A stretch of DNA of 64,000 nucleotides, taken from NCBI RefSeq assembly GCF_017353175.1, contig NZ_JAFMYW010000002.1, positions 682,001 through 746,000 of the forward strand. The letters are read 5' to 3'. This DNA comes from Fibrella forsythiae. GTDB lineage: Bacteria; Bacteroidota; Bacteroidia; Cytophagales; Spirosomataceae. The notes beneath the pieces were generated by a model, which was not told the DNA's origin, searched no databases, and was given only the letters and a program-made list of their open reading frames with translations. Made by a program: the position numbers and the translations under genes. This document shows positions 19,814 to 28,775 of the stretch, piece after piece; position 1 is the stretch's first letter; every line of letters starts with the position of its first letter.

Positions 19814-20112
19814 CTGGTTAGAGACTAAACGAGCAGCTTAAACAGCCAACGGAGGGAGGTGAAACCTGAAAGAATTGCTATCAGACACCAGGTTGTAGCC
19901 TTTGGTAGGCCTTGATTATCAGGCCTTACTTGCCAGTGCCGCCTTCTATAATTGGCTAATTCAGGGAAAGGATATTCACCTATGGGGGAAATGGAGCGTT
20001 TAATAATATTATGAACGTGTCTACATACTAGAACCAGGCGTTTGTCGTAAATTGAGTTCAGAGAGGCCACAGGATAATGGCCGGAACACTCATCTACGTT
20101 ATGCTTCTTTTC
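19814..20112. other. 299-bp gap without a recognisable gene
   Basis: Between the Lrp-like gene and the IPT/TIG lipoprotein. Open frames here are short or antisense without coding character. It is likely leader and promoter sequence of the lipoprotein gene, but I see no convincing promoter, hairpin or repeat. Confidence 0.4.
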
Positions 20113-21825
20113 ATGAAAAATTCTCCACGCTGGCTTCATGCCTGCTGGCTGATTGTGGGTCTCATCGCCTTTTTTGCAGCCTGTAAAAATCCAGATCCCG
20201 CTCCGCCTGCGCCGGCAGTGACGACGATTACCAGCGTTGATCCGGCTTCGGCACCGGTGGGAAGTACCATTGCCATTAACGGAACAAACTTCAGTACAAC
20301 GCCCGGAAGCAATACGGTGCTGGTGGGCGGTGTAGTGGCTACCGTGGTATCGGCTTCTGCTACGCGGCTGGTGGTTACGGTTCCAACGGGTGCGCAAAGT
20401 GGCGCTATCGCGGTAACGGTAGGAACCACCACCGTACAGAGTCCCACCTCGTTTACGGTGTCGCTTAAGCCTTTGAAGCCGGTAGTTGAACTATCGGGTA
20501 CCCTATTCCGTAACCGGAACCTGTCAAAAGACACGATCTATCTGCTGAGGGGGTTTGTGTATGTGGCGGCGAACTATACCATGACCATTCAGGCCGGTAC
20601 TGTAATCAAAGGCGGCGGGGCCGACCTTGACCCGGCTGGCCAAAGCAACGCAGGTACGTTGGTTGTTGAGCGCCTTGGGAAGCTGGTTGCCAACGGCACC
20701 GCTACCGAGCCAATCGTGTTTACGTCGAACAAGGCGGCTGGACAACGCTTCCCCGGCGATTGGGGTGGGATAGTCCTGATCGGTAAATCGCCGACTAATC
20801 GCCCCGGTGCCACTACCTACATGGGTGGAATACGTGGAACGGCCGAGACCTATAATGAGCCGGAAGATAACAGTGGTTCACTTCAGTATGTCCGGATCGA
20901 GTATGCCGGAACGAGTCAGCGCGGTACACCAAACGGTAAACTGGCCGGCCTGACTATGATTGGCGTGGGAACGGGCACGGTGATCAACCATGTGCAGGTG
21001 ACTCAAAGCAGCGGTGATGCCTACGACTGGTATGGGGGTACCGTACCCGCTAAATACCTGGTTGCCAACCGCGTTACCGACGACGACTGGAGTACCGACT
21101 GGGGCTACATTGGTCAGGTGCAGTTTGGTGTTGCCCTCCGCGATGCCGCCGTGGCTGATCCGTCGGGTAGTAATGGCTTTGAATCGCAGAACTACGATCC
21201 GGGTGAGAATGCTGATGGTACGCCACTAACGCGCCAGAACGGGTTGCCACAAACGGCTCCGGTATTTGCCAACATGAGCAACTTCGGCACCAGCACCACA
21301 CCCGTGGCCATAACGGCGGCTAATTCGTTGACGGGCTATTATCAGTCAGGTATCTATGTACGCCGCAATACAGGTATCAGCGTGTATAACTCGCTCATCT
21401 ACGGTTATCCGGAAGGTGTCCGTTTTGAAGGCTCATTGACAGGGATTGCTACCAGCCTGACGGCTACCAGCGGCGCCATTGACCTGCGCGGTAACGTGTT
21501 TGCCAATACGTTGTCGCCTGTTGTGGGCGGCGGGGCGGTCACTAATGCGCTGGCCAATACGTACCTGACAACGGCCACGCGCCAGAACCAGATTGTTAGT
21601 TCGGGCGATATCGCCTCGTTGATGCTGAACGGTTCGAATTTTAACACGTCTGCGCCCAATTTCCTTCCCCAGACGGGCTCAACGCTGCTGGGTGGTGCTG
21701 TAACGGGCGGTAAACTGACCGGCTCGTTCTTTACACAAACGACCTACCGGGGCGCTTTCGGTACTGATAACTGGATTAGCGGCTGGACGAACTTCAATCC
21801 CCAGAATACCGATTATGACCGGTAG
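20113..21825 (+). CDS. IPT/TIG-domain lipoprotein with beta-helix-like repeats
   Basis: A 570-residue predicted lipoprotein. The start at 20113 gives a clean signal peptide with lipobox FFAAC (Cys24); an earlier in-frame ATG at 20077 would place 12 residues before it. An IPT/TIG immunoglobulin-like domain follows at about 35-118 (ITSVDPASAPVGSTIAINGT). The rest, with TIQAGTVIKGG, GTLVVERLGKLVANGTATEP, WGGIVLIGKSP and repeated YVRIEYAG-type segments, resembles large secreted right-handed beta-helix proteins seen in Bacteroidota. The C-terminus is YRGAFGTDNWISGWTNFNP. No catalytic site is visible; surface adhesion or glycan binding is a guess. A strong bidirectional terminator follows. Confidence 0.75.
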   Translation: MKNSPRWLHACWLIVGLIAFFAACKNPDPAPPAPAVTTITSVDPASAPVGSTIAINGTNFSTTPGSNTVLVGGVVATVVSASATRLVVTVPTGAQSGAIAVTVGTTTVQSPTSFTVSLKPLKPVVELSGTLFRNRNLSKDTIYLLRGFVYVAANYTMTIQAGTVIKGGGADLDPAGQSNAGTLVVERLGKLVANGTATEPIVFTSNKAAGQRFPGDWGGIVLIGKSPTNRPGATTYMGGIRGTAETYNEPEDNSGSLQYVRIEYAGTSQRGTPNGKLAGLTMIGVGTGTVINHVQVTQSSGDAYDWYGGTVPAKYLVANRVTDDDWSTDWGYIGQVQFGVALRDAAVADPSGSNGFESQNYDPGENADGTPLTRQNGLPQTAPVFANMSNFGTSTTPVAITAANSLTGYYQSGIYVRRNTGISVYNSLIYGYPEGVRFEGSLTGIATSLTATSGAIDLRGNVFANTLSPVVGGGAVTNALANTYLTTATRQNQIVSSGDIASLMLNGSNFNTSAPNFLPQTGSTLLGGAVTGGKLTGSFFTQTTYRGAFGTDNWISGWTNFNPQNTDYDR

Positions 21826-21837
21826 AGTTTAACTTCA

Positions 21838-21885
21838 CCAAACGAAAAAGGCTATCTACTTCCGTGGATAGCCTTTTTCGTTTGG
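21838..21885. terminator. Bidirectional terminator, perfect 19-bp stem
   Basis: CCAAACGAAAAAGGCTATC (21838-21856) pairs perfectly with GATAGCCTTTTTCGTTTGG (21867-21885) around a 10-base loop. The A and T tracts within the stem serve transcription from both sides. It lies between two convergent genes. Confidence 0.88.
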
Positions 21886-21917
21886 CGGGTGTATTGCTTC
21901 TCGGCGTAGCTCCGCGC

Positions 21918-24206
21918 CTACTTCTTCGTCGGCTTGGCGCTCATGTAAAACGTCAGCTTTCCCCCCTTCAGCAGGTCTTCATGGGTGATGATCGGTTGCG
22001 TCACTGTTGTGCCATTGAAGACTACTTTCGAGACATAAACATTCTTGTCGCTCTGATTCAATGCCTCAATGGTTAGCGTCTGTCCGTTTTCCAGAGTTAG
22101 TTTGGCGCTTTTAACGAGCGGGCTTCCCAATGAATAGTCAGATGAACCGGGTGCTACAGGGTAAAAGCCCATGGCAGAAAACAGGTACCAGGCACTCATT
22201 TGACCGCAGTCGTCGTTACCGCCCAGTCCGTCGGGGGTGGGTTTATACTGCATGCGCAGAATCTGCCGGATGCGTTCCTGCGTGCGCCAGGGCTGACCGG
22301 CCCAGTTGTAGAGATAGGCAATGTGGTGGGCTGGTTCGTTGCCGTGAATGTAACCGCCGATGATGCCCTCGCGGGTGATGTCTTCCGTTTCGGCGAAAAA
22401 TTTATCGGGTAGGTGCATGGCAAACAGCGTATCCAGCCGGGCGGCGAATGCCTTCGGACCGCCCATGGTCGCAATCAGTGCCGTTGGGTTCTGTGGAACG
22501 AAGAAACTGAAGTTCCATGAATTGCCTTCTATAAAGCCCTGACCGTCGGTACTGAATACGTCAAACGCCTGCTTGAACGACCCATCGGTGAGGCGCGGCC
22601 GCATGAAACCGATAGATTTATCGAAGACGTTTTTCCAGTTCTCTGAGCGTTTCAGGTACGTTGCGTATACCTCCTGCCGGTTCAGTTTTTTGGCCAGTTG
22701 GGCAATACACCAGTCGTCGTAGGCATATTCGAGTGTATTCGATACTGACGTGCCGTTGGCCGTTGCCGGAATGTAACCCCGGTCGATATACTCGCCGATG
22801 CCTTCATAACTTCGGTGGTTCGACGTGGCAATACAGGCTTCCAGCGCCAGGTTCGGGTCGCCCTTGAATACACCTTTAACCACAGCATCGGCCAGTACCG
22901 ACACGCTATGGTAGCCGCTCATGCACCAGTTGTCATTGGCGTAGTGCGACCAGACCGGCAGCATCTTCAGCGTGCTTTGGTCATAATGTTTCAGCATCGA
23001 CTGCACCATGTCATTGTTCCGAGCAGGCTGTATCAGGTTGAAAAATGGGTGCAGTGCGCGGTACGTGTCCCAGAGTGAGAACGTAGTATAATTGGTAAAG
23101 CCACTGGCCTGATGCACACCCTGATCCAGCCCTTTATACTGCCCATTTACGTCCATGTAGGTGGTTGGATTGATGAAGGCGTGATACATGGCGGTGTAGA
23201 AATTCACCTTGTCATCATCGGCAGCGTCGATCTGAATCTTGTTCAGTTCTGCATTCCAGGCGGCCTGTGCCTTGTTTCTGGCCTGCTCGAAGTTCCAGTG
23301 CGGGATCTCGGCCTTCAGGTTGGCCAGCGCGTTTTCCTGACTAACCGGCGAGAGTGCCATCTTCAGTTTTACCTGCTCGCCTTCGCTGGTGTCGAAGTCG
23401 AAATACATACGAATGCGCTTGCCGGCAATCTCCGGAAAATTACGTGTCTGGTCGAATTTGCGCCAGAAACCCCGGTACACCTGCGCTTTGTCGAGGTTTT
23501 TCTGACCGTATGATTTGAATGGTTTCGAGAAGGAGAGCGCAAAATAAACCGTCCGGGTACGTGCCCAGCCGTTGGTTTGCCGGTAACCCGTGATGAGCGT
23601 ATCGTTCACCACCCGCACAAACGTCCAGACGGTTTTGTCGTCGTAATTATAAATACCCGCGGCCAGGTCCAGGATGATATGTGACTGGTCGGATTTAGGG
23701 AACGTGTACTGGTGAAAGCCCACGCGGTCAGACGCCGTTAGTTCGGCCGTGATGTTATGATCGTCGAGTTTGACTTTATAATAACCGGCCTGTGCCACTT
23801 CGTTGGTGTGCGAAAAAGCTGATCGGTAACCCGTTTTGGGGTCTTTGGCAATGCCAGGGTTGAGTTGCAATGCGCCCTGCGTGGGCATAATCAGGAAATC
23901 GCCCAGGTCAGAATGGCCGGTGCCGCTGAAGTGCGTATGGCTGAAACCAACGATGGTCTTATCTTCATACTTATAGCCCGCGCAATACCGGTATACGTCG
24001 CCGTTATACTTCCCGTTGACATCATAAGATAACGTATCTGAATCAGGGCTGAGTTGAACGGAACCGAATGGCGTGGTAGCACCCGGATACGTATGCCCCA
24101 TTTTTTCCGTACCAATCAACGGACGCACGTAGGGAACCAGATTTTGTTGGGCGAAGGAAAGCAGGCAAAGCCCCTGCAAGAGAAAAATACAGCATAACTT
24201 GATCAT
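21918..24206 (-). CDS. GH92 exo-alpha-mannosidase, secreted
   Basis: Calcium-dependent inverting exo-mannosidase that removes alpha-linked mannose, often from N-glycans or yeast mannan. The 762-residue protein has a signal peptide (MIKLCCIFLLQGLCLLSFAQ) and starts with VRPLIGTEKMGHTYPGATTPFG. The central YTTFSLWDTYRALHPFFNLIQP and the C-terminal GNEPAHHIAYLYNW and GNDDCGQMSAWYLFSAMGFYPV are GH92 signatures; the acidic pair in GGNDDCG belongs to the active site in this family. It stands alone with no SusCD pair next to it. A shared terminator separates it from the IPT/TIG lipoprotein. Confidence 0.93.
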   Translation of the reverse strand: MIKLCCIFLLQGLCLLSFAQQNLVPYVRPLIGTEKMGHTYPGATTPFGSVQLSPDSDTLSYDVNGKYNGDVYRYCAGYKYEDKTIVGFSHTHFSGTGHSDLGDFLIMPTQGALQLNPGIAKDPKTGYRSAFSHTNEVAQAGYYKVKLDDHNITAELTASDRVGFHQYTFPKSDQSHIILDLAAGIYNYDDKTVWTFVRVVNDTLITGYRQTNGWARTRTVYFALSFSKPFKSYGQKNLDKAQVYRGFWRKFDQTRNFPEIAGKRIRMYFDFDTSEGEQVKLKMALSPVSQENALANLKAEIPHWNFEQARNKAQAAWNAELNKIQIDAADDDKVNFYTAMYHAFINPTTYMDVNGQYKGLDQGVHQASGFTNYTTFSLWDTYRALHPFFNLIQPARNNDMVQSMLKHYDQSTLKMLPVWSHYANDNWCMSGYHSVSVLADAVVKGVFKGDPNLALEACIATSNHRSYEGIGEYIDRGYIPATANGTSVSNTLEYAYDDWCIAQLAKKLNRQEVYATYLKRSENWKNVFDKSIGFMRPRLTDGSFKQAFDVFSTDGQGFIEGNSWNFSFFVPQNPTALIATMGGPKAFAARLDTLFAMHLPDKFFAETEDITREGIIGGYIHGNEPAHHIAYLYNWAGQPWRTQERIRQILRMQYKPTPDGLGGNDDCGQMSAWYLFSAMGFYPVAPGSSDYSLGSPLVKSAKLTLENGQTLTIEALNQSDKNVYVSKVVFNGTTVTQPIITHEDLLKGGKLTFYMSAKPTKK

Positions 24207-24281
24207 GTTTCAAGGTATGCCCATTTGCCCAAACTGCGGCTTTATAATGCCCAAAAAGTGCCTGTAAGCTCAACAAAAGGG

Positions 24282-25208
24282 CTATTTAGACTCGTAAACG
24301 AACGTATATCGTAAGCCCAGTGTCTGGTTGCGTGCACTACTGATCAGCCCTTCCGGCCCCTGATACTCGTAGCTATATGTGTAATTTGCTACTGGCTGGT
24401 TGTTCGTATTGGTCTGAATCAGCATGGCGTTTCCCTTCGCATCTCGTTCTGTTTGGGTGATGATCTGTCGGCTAAACAAGCTTGAACACGCGGCGCCTGG
24501 CGGGCAAACGAGCCAGACAGAATCAACGCGCGTTGCCTGTTTGGTGTTGTCTGAAAAAAGCTGCCTGGTCGAATCGCTCGGGTAGGCCGTATTGCAGGCG
24601 CAAAGCGGGCTAAAGTAGTTGATGGAGGTGGCTTTGGTCAGGGCCTGGCCCGTGTAGCGGTACGTCGTTCGGCCGCTCAGGCTGAGCGGATAAATAGATA
24701 CCCTTGATTTCCGCGAAACAGAAGCCAGTAAACCACCAGTGTAGGTGTAGTCGATCACGGCTGCAGGCGTTTCTGTAGGTAAGCCGTTGTTATCCAGTGG
24801 GGTAACTAACTCGCGTGCCAGTCGTGAATCAGCATTGTAGGAGTAAGACACAACCCGACTAACAATGCCGTTTGCCTGCCCTTCCGTAAACGTACGCGAA
24901 GCCAGCAGCCCCGCCTGATTGTAACGAAAAACGGATTTGGCAATGAGGCTGCTGTCTTTATAGATGTTTATCTCGCGAATCCGTTGTGTTGCCGATGTCG
25001 GGAAAGGCATCGCGAAATGGGCATACAGATCAACCGCCGCCGACAGGGTCGCCGTGGTACTGACCACAGACGTAGTATTGCTGACGGGCGAAGTGCTGCT
25101 CGCTGGCGTAGTAAGCGCTGCCGTGACCGCCGCCGTTGGGTCAACTGATTTTTGACAGGCCCAGGTGCTTAATAACAGGAGCAGGACAGACGTCTGGAAT
25201 AGTTTCAT
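24282..25208 (-). CDS. Hypothetical lipoprotein
   Basis: A 308-residue predicted lipoprotein with lipobox STWAC (Cys18). A low-complexity Ala/Thr/Ser linker (25-60, AAVTAALTTPASSTSPVSNTT) connects the anchor to a beta-rich domain with YNADSRLARELVTPLDNNG and YTYSYEYQGPEGL, which recalls the YD/RHS-like strand repeats common in surface proteins of this phylum. I do not recognise a named family. It lies 75 bp upstream of the GH92 gene on the same strand and could share its transcript, but no functional link can be shown. Confidence 0.65.
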   Translation of the reverse strand: MKLFQTSVLLLLLSTWACQKSVDPTAAVTAALTTPASSTSPVSNTTSVVSTTATLSAAVDLYAHFAMPFPTSATQRIREINIYKDSSLIAKSVFRYNQAGLLASRTFTEGQANGIVSRVVSYSYNADSRLARELVTPLDNNGLPTETPAAVIDYTYTGGLLASVSRKSRVSIYPLSLSGRTTYRYTGQALTKATSINYFSPLCACNTAYPSDSTRQLFSDNTKQATRVDSVWLVCPPGAACSSLFSRQIITQTERDAKGNAMLIQTNTNNQPVANYTYSYEYQGPEGLISSARNQTLGLRYTFVYESK

Positions 25209-25280
25209 GGCAACAGTCGGGATAACGTGAACTACTAACTAAACGTAGTTTGTCGCCGGTTTTGATGAAGGATACCCATA

Positions 25281-26435
25281 TTACCAACTGGTTTCCTTAT
25301 TGAATGGGCGATTGGCGACCGGAATTACCTGCCCGTGGGTTTGTTTCATCACGGCCCGAAGTGCGGGCTTAACGGCACCAAACGTAGCTACCGCTGCTTC
25401 GCTCAGCCACGAATGACCGAAGAGTTTCTGCACTGTTCGACCTACCCAAAGCCGACGGCTGAACAGGACTGACCAGTTGGTCTGGTAGGTACGTTCCAGT
25501 TCGGGCCGGGTCAGTTTACGGCGCAGAAATTGGCTGGCTAACCCGCTGGCTAGCCTGGCCCCGTGAATGGCCATCGCCATGCCGTTTCCGCAAAGCGGCG
25601 TAATTAAGCCCGCCGAATCACCTGCCATTAATAGATGGTTTTCAACCGCCCGTTTCGGTGCAAACGAGATCTCGTTAATTACCTCGGGGCGTTCGTACAG
25701 GAACGTACCTGACTCAAAAACGGCCCGAAGGTGCGGATTCTGGTATAGTGCGGCTTTTTCCATCGCCGGAATGGTGCCATGCGTGCGCACGTTGGCGCGG
25801 GTGGTCAGGTAGCAGAGACAGTATTTGTCTGCCTCAATCGCCGACATGCCGCAATAGCCATCCGGGAAGTTGTGTAACGCAATGACGTCTTTCGGGAAGT
25901 CGATGCCGGTAATATGGTATTTTACCCCGACATACGGTGATACCTGCCGCATAAACGCCCGATCGAGTGTTTTATCCAGCTTCGATCGTTTTCCGAACGT
26001 ACCCAGCACAAGCCGGGCAACCAGCGTTTCACCACTGGAAAGCGTGACCGCAAATTGGTCATCGGCAAAATGGACATTCTCGGCGCTTTGGCCAAGCCGG
26101 AAATTGACACCCGATGCCAGACCGAGATGGTATAACTGGTAATCGAGAACGTACCTGGAAATGCCGAAGCCACCCAGATCGAGTGGGGCGTTCAGTAGCT
26201 TACCCGATGGTGCCGACAGCCAGAACTCTCTAATTCGGGCAGCATCCAGGCCATCCAGATCAACGCCCAACGATTCCAGATAGGGCCGCACTTCATTGGA
26301 GACGTATTCGCCGCAAACTTTATGGAATGGGTAGGTCTTCCGTTCTACCAGCGTGACGCCGAAGCCAACCCGCGCCAGTTCGAGCGCGCTGACTAAGCCA
26401 GCTAATCCGCCGCCAATGATGATCACGTCCTGCAT
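25281..26435 (-). CDS. FAD-dependent oxidoreductase of the geranylgeranyl reductase family
   Basis: A 384-residue flavoprotein. The dinucleotide-binding motif IIGGGLAGLVSALELARVGFGV is at the N-terminus (5-27), followed by LVERKTYPFHKVCGEYVS, where the CGEYVS block is typical of geranylgeranyl-reductase-like enzymes. The second FAD motif LLMAGDSAGLITPLCGNGMAMAI is near residue 275. Related proteins reduce isoprenoid chains or act in pigment and lipid synthesis; in Bacteroidota they often lie in flexirubin or lipid gene clusters, but no such cluster is visible here. It is divergent from the GH13-like gene at 26582. The substrate is unknown. Confidence 0.85.
   Translation of the reverse strand: MQDVIIIGGGLAGLVSALELARVGFGVTLVERKTYPFHKVCGEYVSNEVRPYLESLGVDLDGLDAARIREFWLSAPSGKLLNAPLDLGGFGISRYVLDYQLYHLGLASGVNFRLGQSAENVHFADDQFAVTLSSGETLVARLVLGTFGKRSKLDKTLDRAFMRQVSPYVGVKYHITGIDFPKDVIALHNFPDGYCGMSAIEADKYCLCYLTTRANVRTHGTIPAMEKAALYQNPHLRAVFESGTFLYERPEVINEISFAPKRAVENHLLMAGDSAGLITPLCGNGMAMAIHGARLASGLASQFLRRKLTRPELERTYQTNWSVLFSRRLWVGRTVQKLFGHSWLSEAAVATFGAVKPALRAVMKQTHGQVIPVANRPFNKETSW
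25497..25710. repeat. Opposed AGGTACGT octamers within the FAD oxidoreductase gene
   Basis: AGGTACGT at 25497-25504 and ACGTACCT at 25703-25710, with a further ACGTACCT at 26149-26156 and another at 26633-26640: four copies within 1.2 kb, a local concentration of the window-wide octamer. Confidence 0.6.
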
Positions 26436-26547
26436 GGCTGATAAACAAGGATTTCCATCCCAGAGTTACAAAAAGGGTTTACCACAGAGCACATATGATA
26501 ACCTGTTTTTTCTCGGTGTTCTCTGCGACTCTGTGTTTACTACCCTT

Positions 26548-26577
26548 TTTGTAAAGCCTCAATCCGGTTTACATTTG
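26548..26577 (+). promoter_or_regulatory. Strong Bacteroidota-type promoter of the GH13-like gene
   Basis: TTTG at 26548-26551 (-33), an 18-base spacer and TACATTTG at 26570-26577 (-7, consensus TAnnTTTG). Transcription would begin about 5 to 8 bases after the box, that is at or within a few bases of the ATG at 26582, so the mRNA may be leaderless or nearly so. Confidence 0.55.
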
Positions 26578-26581
26578 TTCT

Positions 26582-28534
26582 ATGCCAACCACTATTCAAA
26601 CGCTTTCTGCCAACTGGCAGCGCCAGTATCCAACGTACCTGAATGAGTATCAGTCGGGCAAGACTAGTTACGTGCCTACTCTGTTACCACAAACGGCCGT
26701 GCAGTTTTCGGTCTATCAAACGCTCGATATTCTGCAAAAACGATTGGGTACGGATCTGATGCGGAAGGCGCTGGACCCGCAGCAGAGCGTTGCCTCGCCG
26801 GTTTTAGGGCAGCAGAATGGCGCATGGCTGAAGCAAAGCCGCATGGTAGGCATCAATGTGCGCACCATCGGCTCGTTCTGGAATGTGATTAATTACATGC
26901 TGACGCTGCCCGCCTGCCACGATAGCATACACCTGTTGCCCATCTGGGAGCCAGGCGTGGTGGGAAGCCTCTATGGCATGGTGAGTTGGCAGATCAACCC
27001 CGAATTCTACAGTGTCGATCTGGCCCGGTTCATTCCTACGCTCGATACCGTCGACAAACAATTGAAAGTGGTTGTGAATCTGATACATGCCATGGGGCGC
27101 ACCGTGGGTATGGATGTGATTCCGCATACCGACCGGTTTTCTGAAATGGCGCTGGTACACCCGGCCCTGTTCGAATGGGTACACCGCGACGATTACCGGC
27201 TGGTCGATCATTCCGAGAATGTATATCGCCATGTAGAAGAGGTGATCTGGCAATTCCTGCACCAGCACGGCACCGCCGACGGAAGCCCGATTACCTACTC
27301 GAAAAGTGTATTTTTCTCGACCCAGATACCGCTATTGACCGACGAGCAGCGCCACCTGATTCTATTCGGTCGCCCCGGCGATTATAGCGGCCGCCTGCAA
27401 CGCCGCCTCGACCTGATTAAACACCTGACGGCGCAGGGATTCGAAACCCTGCCGATGACGATGGCCCCGCCATACCGGGGGCTGCACATCGTTCCTGATG
27501 ATTTTGTGACAGATGAGTTTGGTCAGGTCTGGTATCAGTACAGTTTCAATCAACCGCAGCAATTCTCTCGGGTGTTTGGCCCCCTGGCGCGGTATAAATT
27601 CTACCATAGTCTCGACGATAACCGTGACTGGCAACTCGATTTCGACAGGCCAAATCAGCCTGCCTGGGATTATATCTGCCAGAACGTTCACGCCTGTCAG
27701 CAGCGGTTCGGCTTCGACTTCATGCGCGGTGATATGGCGCACGTGCAGTTGCGCCCCGAAGGTGTTCCTGCTACGCCCGACGCCTATTACGACCCACTAC
27801 GCACCATCAAGCATTACGTGCAGGCAAAGGGAACGCCGCACTTCGCCTTCTTTGCCGAGACTTTCCTGGCCCCGCCGGATACGATGGCGTATGGCAACGA
27901 AGTAGATCACCTCGAAGCCATCGACGCCGACAGTACGCTGGGTGATCTGCAATCGATGGTGGTGGGTTCAGGTACGTTCAACGAGCAGCTATGCACGTAC
28001 CTGGAGCTAGCCGAAACGCGACGGTTTGCGCCCAACTTTACGGTCATGACCGCCGATAAAGATGACCCGCGCTTCGATGAGTTTTACCGGACCGGTAACC
28101 TGTTCCGGTATTTTGTCAGCCTGTTTCTACCTGAACTACCCAGCTATGTCGGCCTTGGCTTCGAGATCCGCAATCAGCACGACGAGCGCGGTGCCAACGA
28201 AGAGTACACGAAGCTCTACGTTTTTCGTATCTCCGATGAGGACCAACTCGACAAGGTAACCCACGGTCCGTTTGTGTGGGGCCAAAACGCCGATCAGTTT
28301 GTGGCTATTAGCCGAATCCGAACCTTCGCCGAACAGATCTGGAAGGACGTTGCCGGACAGCCGGTTACGTGGATCCAGAAACCCGATGTAAACGCAACGG
28401 GTGGTACTGCATTGTCGTGGAAGGTGGGAGAGACGTACCTGTTCACGGCCGCTGTTGGTGAAGCGGAGTCACCAGCAGGACAGGGAATGTTAATCTTCGA
28501 AGAAAGCGGTTGCCGCGTGTATCGGGTTGGTTGA
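26582..28534 (+). CDS. Divergent GH13-like (alpha-amylase fold) protein
   Basis: A 650-residue protein without a signal peptide, so probably cytoplasmic. It shows diverged GH13 conserved regions in the right order: VGMDVIPHTDRF (175-186, region I equivalent), FGFDFMRGDMAHV (376-388) with Asp384 at the nucleophile position, FFAETF (423-428) with Glu426 at the acid/base position, and TADKDDPR (490-497) at the position of the third carboxylate. HLLPIWEPGVVGSLYGMVSWQINPEFYS upstream is another amylase-like segment. The region IV histidine (NHD) is not kept. It could be a glucan-modifying enzyme or a sugar-phosphate-specific member. No glycogen gene lies nearby. The start is set by a promoter that ends just before the ATG. 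Confidence 0.75.
   Translation: MPTTIQTLSANWQRQYPTYLNEYQSGKTSYVPTLLPQTAVQFSVYQTLDILQKRLGTDLMRKALDPQQSVASPVLGQQNGAWLKQSRMVGINVRTIGSFWNVINYMLTLPACHDSIHLLPIWEPGVVGSLYGMVSWQINPEFYSVDLARFIPTLDTVDKQLKVVVNLIHAMGRTVGMDVIPHTDRFSEMALVHPALFEWVHRDDYRLVDHSENVYRHVEEVIWQFLHQHGTADGSPITYSKSVFFSTQIPLLTDEQRHLILFGRPGDYSGRLQRRLDLIKHLTAQGFETLPMTMAPPYRGLHIVPDDFVTDEFGQVWYQYSFNQPQQFSRVFGPLARYKFYHSLDDNRDWQLDFDRPNQPAWDYICQNVHACQQRFGFDFMRGDMAHVQLRPEGVPATPDAYYDPLRTIKHYVQAKGTPHFAFFAETFLAPPDTMAYGNEVDHLEAIDADSTLGDLQSMVVGSGTFNEQLCTYLELAETRRFAPNFTVMTADKDDPRFDEFYRTGNLFRYFVSLFLPELPSYVGLGFEIRNQHDERGANEEYTKLYVFRISDEDQLDKVTHGPFVWGQNADQFVAISRIRTFAEQIWKDVAGQPVTWIQKPDVNATGGTALSWKVGETYLFTAAVGEAESPAGQGMLIFEESGCRVYRVG
27970..28002. repeat. 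Closely spaced opposed pair of AGGTACGT octamers
   Basis: AGGTACGT (27970-27977) and ACGTACCT (27995-28002) face each other 17 bases apart inside the GH13-like gene. They are read in different codon phases (Gly-Thr-Phe and His... Thr-Tyr-Leu type contexts), so the pairing is not explained by repeated peptide sequence. Confidence 0.7.
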
Positions 28535-28630
28535 TTGGTGAATTGGTTAACTGGTTGATGAGTATGGACGATCGAAACTCCCTCGTGCTGCTCCTACATG
28601 TCAACCAGTCAACCAATTCACCAATCAACC
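28529..28630 (+). repeat. Long inverted repeat at the end of the GH13-like gene
   Basis: Arms of 30 bp (28529-28558 and 28601-28630) pair with one mismatch around a 42-base loop. The arms are built from GGTTGATTGG / GAATTGGTTAACTGGTTGA words and do not match other repeats in arm sequence. The left arm includes the last two codons of the gene. No T-run follows. Confidence 0.75.
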
Positions 28631-28694
28631 ATTCCACCAATTAACCAGCAAACCTTATTTCGAGGTGCAGGAACAGAGCCTCGCGCGATTTTGT

Positions 28695-28702
28695 TAATTT
28701 TG
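28695..28702 (+). promoter_or_regulatory. Candidate -7 box upstream of sufB
   Basis: TAATTTTG matches TAnnTTTG, 73 bases before the sufB ATG. A TTTG at the -33 position is not evident, so the call rests on the -7 box alone. Confidence 0.35.
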
Positions 28703-28775
28703 TACGATACGTTCTTAAACTGTAGCGAGCGGTTTCTTCGTTACACTCGCTTTCACCGGCAATTGCCAACCAATC

